Shown here: piece by piece, positions 62,164 through 64,000 of the stretch | Numbering within the stretch: the first letter of the stretch is position 1 | How the letters are laid out: each line of letters starts with the position of its first letter | Notes under the pieces: generated by a model | What the model was told of the DNA's origin: nothing | The model's input: the letters and a program-made list of their open reading frames with translations, nothing else | The model's database searches: none | Made by a program: the position numbers and the translations under genes | From: Agarivorans gilvus | GTDB lineage: Bacteria; Pseudomonadota; Gammaproteobacteria; Enterobacterales; Celerinatantimonadaceae | NCBI RefSeq assembly: GCF_001420915.1 | Contig: NZ_CP013021.1 | Coordinates: 72,001-136,000, forward strand | Direction of reading: 5' to 3' | DNA: 64,000 nt

Positions 62164-62535
62164 GGCCTAGGCCTCCTAAAACAAGCTATCTGTTAGATAA
62201 AGATAGAATTTGGAAACAAAAGATTTCATGAAGCGTTAAAATAAGTTTATACCAAAGTAAAAATAAATTAATAAAAAATAAGCAATTTTTTAGCAAGCTT
62301 GAGTCAGCTTAGGTGGCTGTGTTAGGGGGTGTTGTTAAGCCTTTTGTTGTTTTTTATGAGCCTTTCTCATCGCTTAAATTCAGCGTCTAGCCTAGCCATG
62401 AGGGCGAGTCATCCCCCTAAGTCCTAATAAAACCACTGTTTCTTCAGCTTGTTAGTTTGTCCACATAAAGTTAACAATATGTAAAATAATTGATTGATAT
62501 TCTGTTGCGTCGTGCTAACTTAGAATTGTAGCTTG

Positions 62536-62640
62536 AACCTTCTAGCTTTGGTCGGCAAGCACTACATCGAGGGGAGTAGTGCTGAAGGTTTCTAATAAGC
62601 ACGTTTCCATTAGCTCTTGCTTTGCAAGAGCTTTTTTTTT
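62536..62640 (+). ncRNA. Candidate small RNA with its own terminator
   Basis: The sequence can fold as AACCTTC (62536-62542)/GAAGGTT (62584-62590) enclosing the perfect hairpin AGCACTAC (62558-62565)/GTAGTGCT (62576-62583) with loop ATCGAGGGGA, then a single-stranded stretch, then a rho-independent terminator. No gene on this strand lies upstream within 5 kb, so the terminator has no mRNA to end. A plausible promoter (TTGATA near 62493, TAACTT near 62515) is in place. I do not recognise the RNA class. Confidence 0.6.
62612..62640 (+). terminator. Rho-independent terminator of the candidate small RNA
   Basis: A 9-bp perfect stem (agctcttgc/gcaagagct) with a 3-base loop is followed by eight Ts: one of the strongest terminators in the window. 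Confidence 0.92.
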
Positions 62641-62931
62641 GGTGTTATTGCTGAAGCCTGAGTTTGTTAGGGGTTTTTAAGGGCCAGTTTAGACTAAAGG
62701 ATAACTTAGCCTTTAGTTGATGTTTTGTCCTTAAAAAACAGTGCATTATAAATAGTTGTTGAGTATTGCAAGCTGCTGGTTCAATCGGTTGGTGGGTTCT
62801 ATACCAAAGTCTAAGTTTAAATGACTTAATAAGCTTCTAAGTTGTTGTGTAACATTTTGTTAACTTTGTTCCGGTTTCGTTTGCTGTGTGGCTGGACTGA
62901 AGTATTAGCCAAGGGTGTATGACAACAACAC

Positions 62932-64000
62932 ATGGATATTCAAACCTGGGCATTTGTTTTTATCGCGTCGAGCTTTACTCTCTATCTGATTATCGCGGTT
63001 TGGGCGAAGGCTCATACCACGGCTGACTTCTACATAGCTAGCGGGCGGATCCACCCCTTAACCAATGGCATGGCAGGGGCGGCTAATTGGATGTCTGCGG
63101 CCTCGTTTATTTCTTTAGCTGGCATGATTTCTTTGATGGGCTACGACAGTAGCGTCTACCTCATGGGCTGGACCGGTGGCTTTGTATTGTTGGCTTTGTT
63201 ATTGGCACCTTACTTAAAACAGTTGGGGGAATATACCGTAGCCGGCTTTTTTGCGCGCCGTTTTGGGGCTAGTGCGCGTATCGTCGCGGTGGTCTTTACG
63301 GTGTTTATCTCGTTTGTTTATGTGGCCGGGCAGATGCGGGGCGTTGGCTTAGTATTTGCCCGATTCTTGGATGTGGATATCTCCTTAGGTGTACTGTTAG
63401 GCATGATTATCGTATTTGTTTATGCCGTATGGGGGGGATGAAAGGCATTACTTACACTCAAGTTGCCCAGTATTGTGTGCTGATTTTTGCTTTCTTGTTA
63501 CCGGCTTTTTTTACGTCTTTTAGTCTTACTGGCCACTGGTTGCCGCAGCTAGGCTTGGGCGCTAGCTTAAATGATTCTAATGTTTACTTGCTGGATAAAC
63601 TGGATGCGCTGTCGGTTGAGCTGGGTTTTTCTAGGTTCACCGAAAGTCATCAAGTGATATTGGATAGAATCTCCATCGCCGCCGCCTTGATGATGGGAAC
63701 AGCTGGCTTGCCCCATGTTATTACCCGCTTTTTTACCGTAGCTCGGGTGAAAGATGCGCGCATCTCTATTGCCTATGCCTTGGTCTTTATAGCGCTATTA
63801 TACAGTGTTGCCCCAGCGGTGGGCGCGTTTGCCAAGGTTAATATTATTCAATCAATTAATGGCAGCGAGCTGCTCGGTGTGGCCATGGAGCATCAACCCA
63901 CATGGCTAGAAAATTGGCAACAATTGAGCTTAGTTAGTTGGTTCGATAATAATGGTGACCAGCGCTTGTTTTACTCGGGAGATCTACGCAATGAAGTGTT
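62932..64000 (+). pseudogene. Second VC_2705-family sodium:solute symporter, frameshifted and cut by the window edge
   Basis: A paralog of the symporter at 50326: ADFYIASGRIHPLTNGMAG, AANWMSAASFISLAGMIS and GTAGLPHVITRFFTV align with it. The frame breaks at YAVWGG: adding one G to the G7 run at 63431-63437 gives YAVWGGMKGITYTQVAQYC, and the frame then stays open to the window end, including an insert FDNNGDQRLFYSGD in the place of the DxNGDG loop. It lacks an upstream DUF4212 gene, unlike the first copy. No clear ribosome site lies before the ATG. The loss is again in a homopolymer. Confidence 0.83.

Larger units (their letters stand above)
62164..62931. other. 768-bp gap with a structured RNA and divergent promoters
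   Basis: No protein gene is supported. It holds the yeaG promoter region (A/T-rich, 62200-62290), a likely small RNA with terminator (62536-62640), and the upstream region of the second symporter (62641-62931), where I see no clear operator. A GG-N10-GC sigma-54 site was looked for upstream of yeaG and not found. Confidence 0.5.

Noticed and set aside
62254..62300. Sigma-54 promoter for yeaG (minus strand CTTGCTAAAAAATTGCT)
   Set aside because: The invariant GG at -24 is TG, so it fails the key requirement although -12 is good.
1..64000. tRNA, rRNA or CRISPR
   Set aside because: No cloverleaf, ribosomal RNA stretch or regularly spaced repeat array was seen on reading both strands.

Overview
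The window looks like chromosome from a marine gammaproteobacterium of the Alteromonadales/Vibrionales side; Agarivorans is my guess at genus, not shown by any marker. Support: close homologs of enterobacterial/vibrio genes (gsk, xanP, yajD, ytfQRT-yjfF, csdAE, nhaD, yeaG-yeaH-ycgB), a sodium-dependent VC_2705-type symporter with its DUF4212 partner, and several envelope and cyclic-di-GMP sensing genes. No rRNA, tRNA or CRISPR was found.

Layout. 1-10.7 kb is a purine/nucleoside uptake and salvage block: a BMP-family binding protein (cut by the window edge), a XanP-type xanthine permease, a cytoplasmic 5'-nucleotidase family gene, a BMP-type ABC transporter (two permeases and a double ATPase) and a RutR-like TetR regulator. 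Three promoters in this block carry a RutR-like palindrome lying on or next to a sigma-54-type -24/-12 element, and NtrC-like half sites lie further upstream. The block therefore reads as a nitrogen-scavenging regulon. An 8-oxoguanine deaminase family gene (16.7 kb) and gsk (43 kb) continue the theme. 10.7-15.9 kb is a run of small plus-strand accessory genes (DJ-1/PfpI, GrpB, PhzF, two GNATs, arginase family) whose spacers share a 39-bp repeat and hairpins, resembling degenerate integron cassettes. 19.5-24 kb holds a galactofuranose-type ABC importer. 24.6-30.3 kb holds exporters, small proteins, the HNH protein YajD and a second-type EF-G. 30.6-31.8 kb is a complete IS3-family element with 4-bp target duplication and an A6G slippery site. 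It is followed by a polymorphic-toxin-like gene and two homologous candidate immunity genes, between which sits a 151-bp MITE-like element with 10-bp target duplication. 36.4-42.7 kb is a signalling block: a TonB receptor, YfiR and GGDEF-EAL operon, then a haem-motif chemoreceptor. 42.9-50 kb holds gsk, a TrmK-like methyltransferase, a porin, and a lipoprotein binding protein paired with a histidine kinase. 50-57.4 kb has the DUF4212/symporter pair, csdA-csdE, a degenerate GGDEF membrane protein and NhaD. 57.4-62.2 kb is the yeaG-yeaH-ycgB (PrkA/DUF444/SpoVR) operon. The 770-bp gap after it contains a likely unannotated small RNA, and the window ends inside a second VC_2705-type symporter.

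Four genes (5'-nucleotidase, porin, ycgB, second symporter) are broken by five single-base losses, every one in a homopolymer run, and in every case restoring one base gives back a full-length family protein. Sequencing or assembly error is the simplest explanation, so these should not be read as true pseudogenes without checking.
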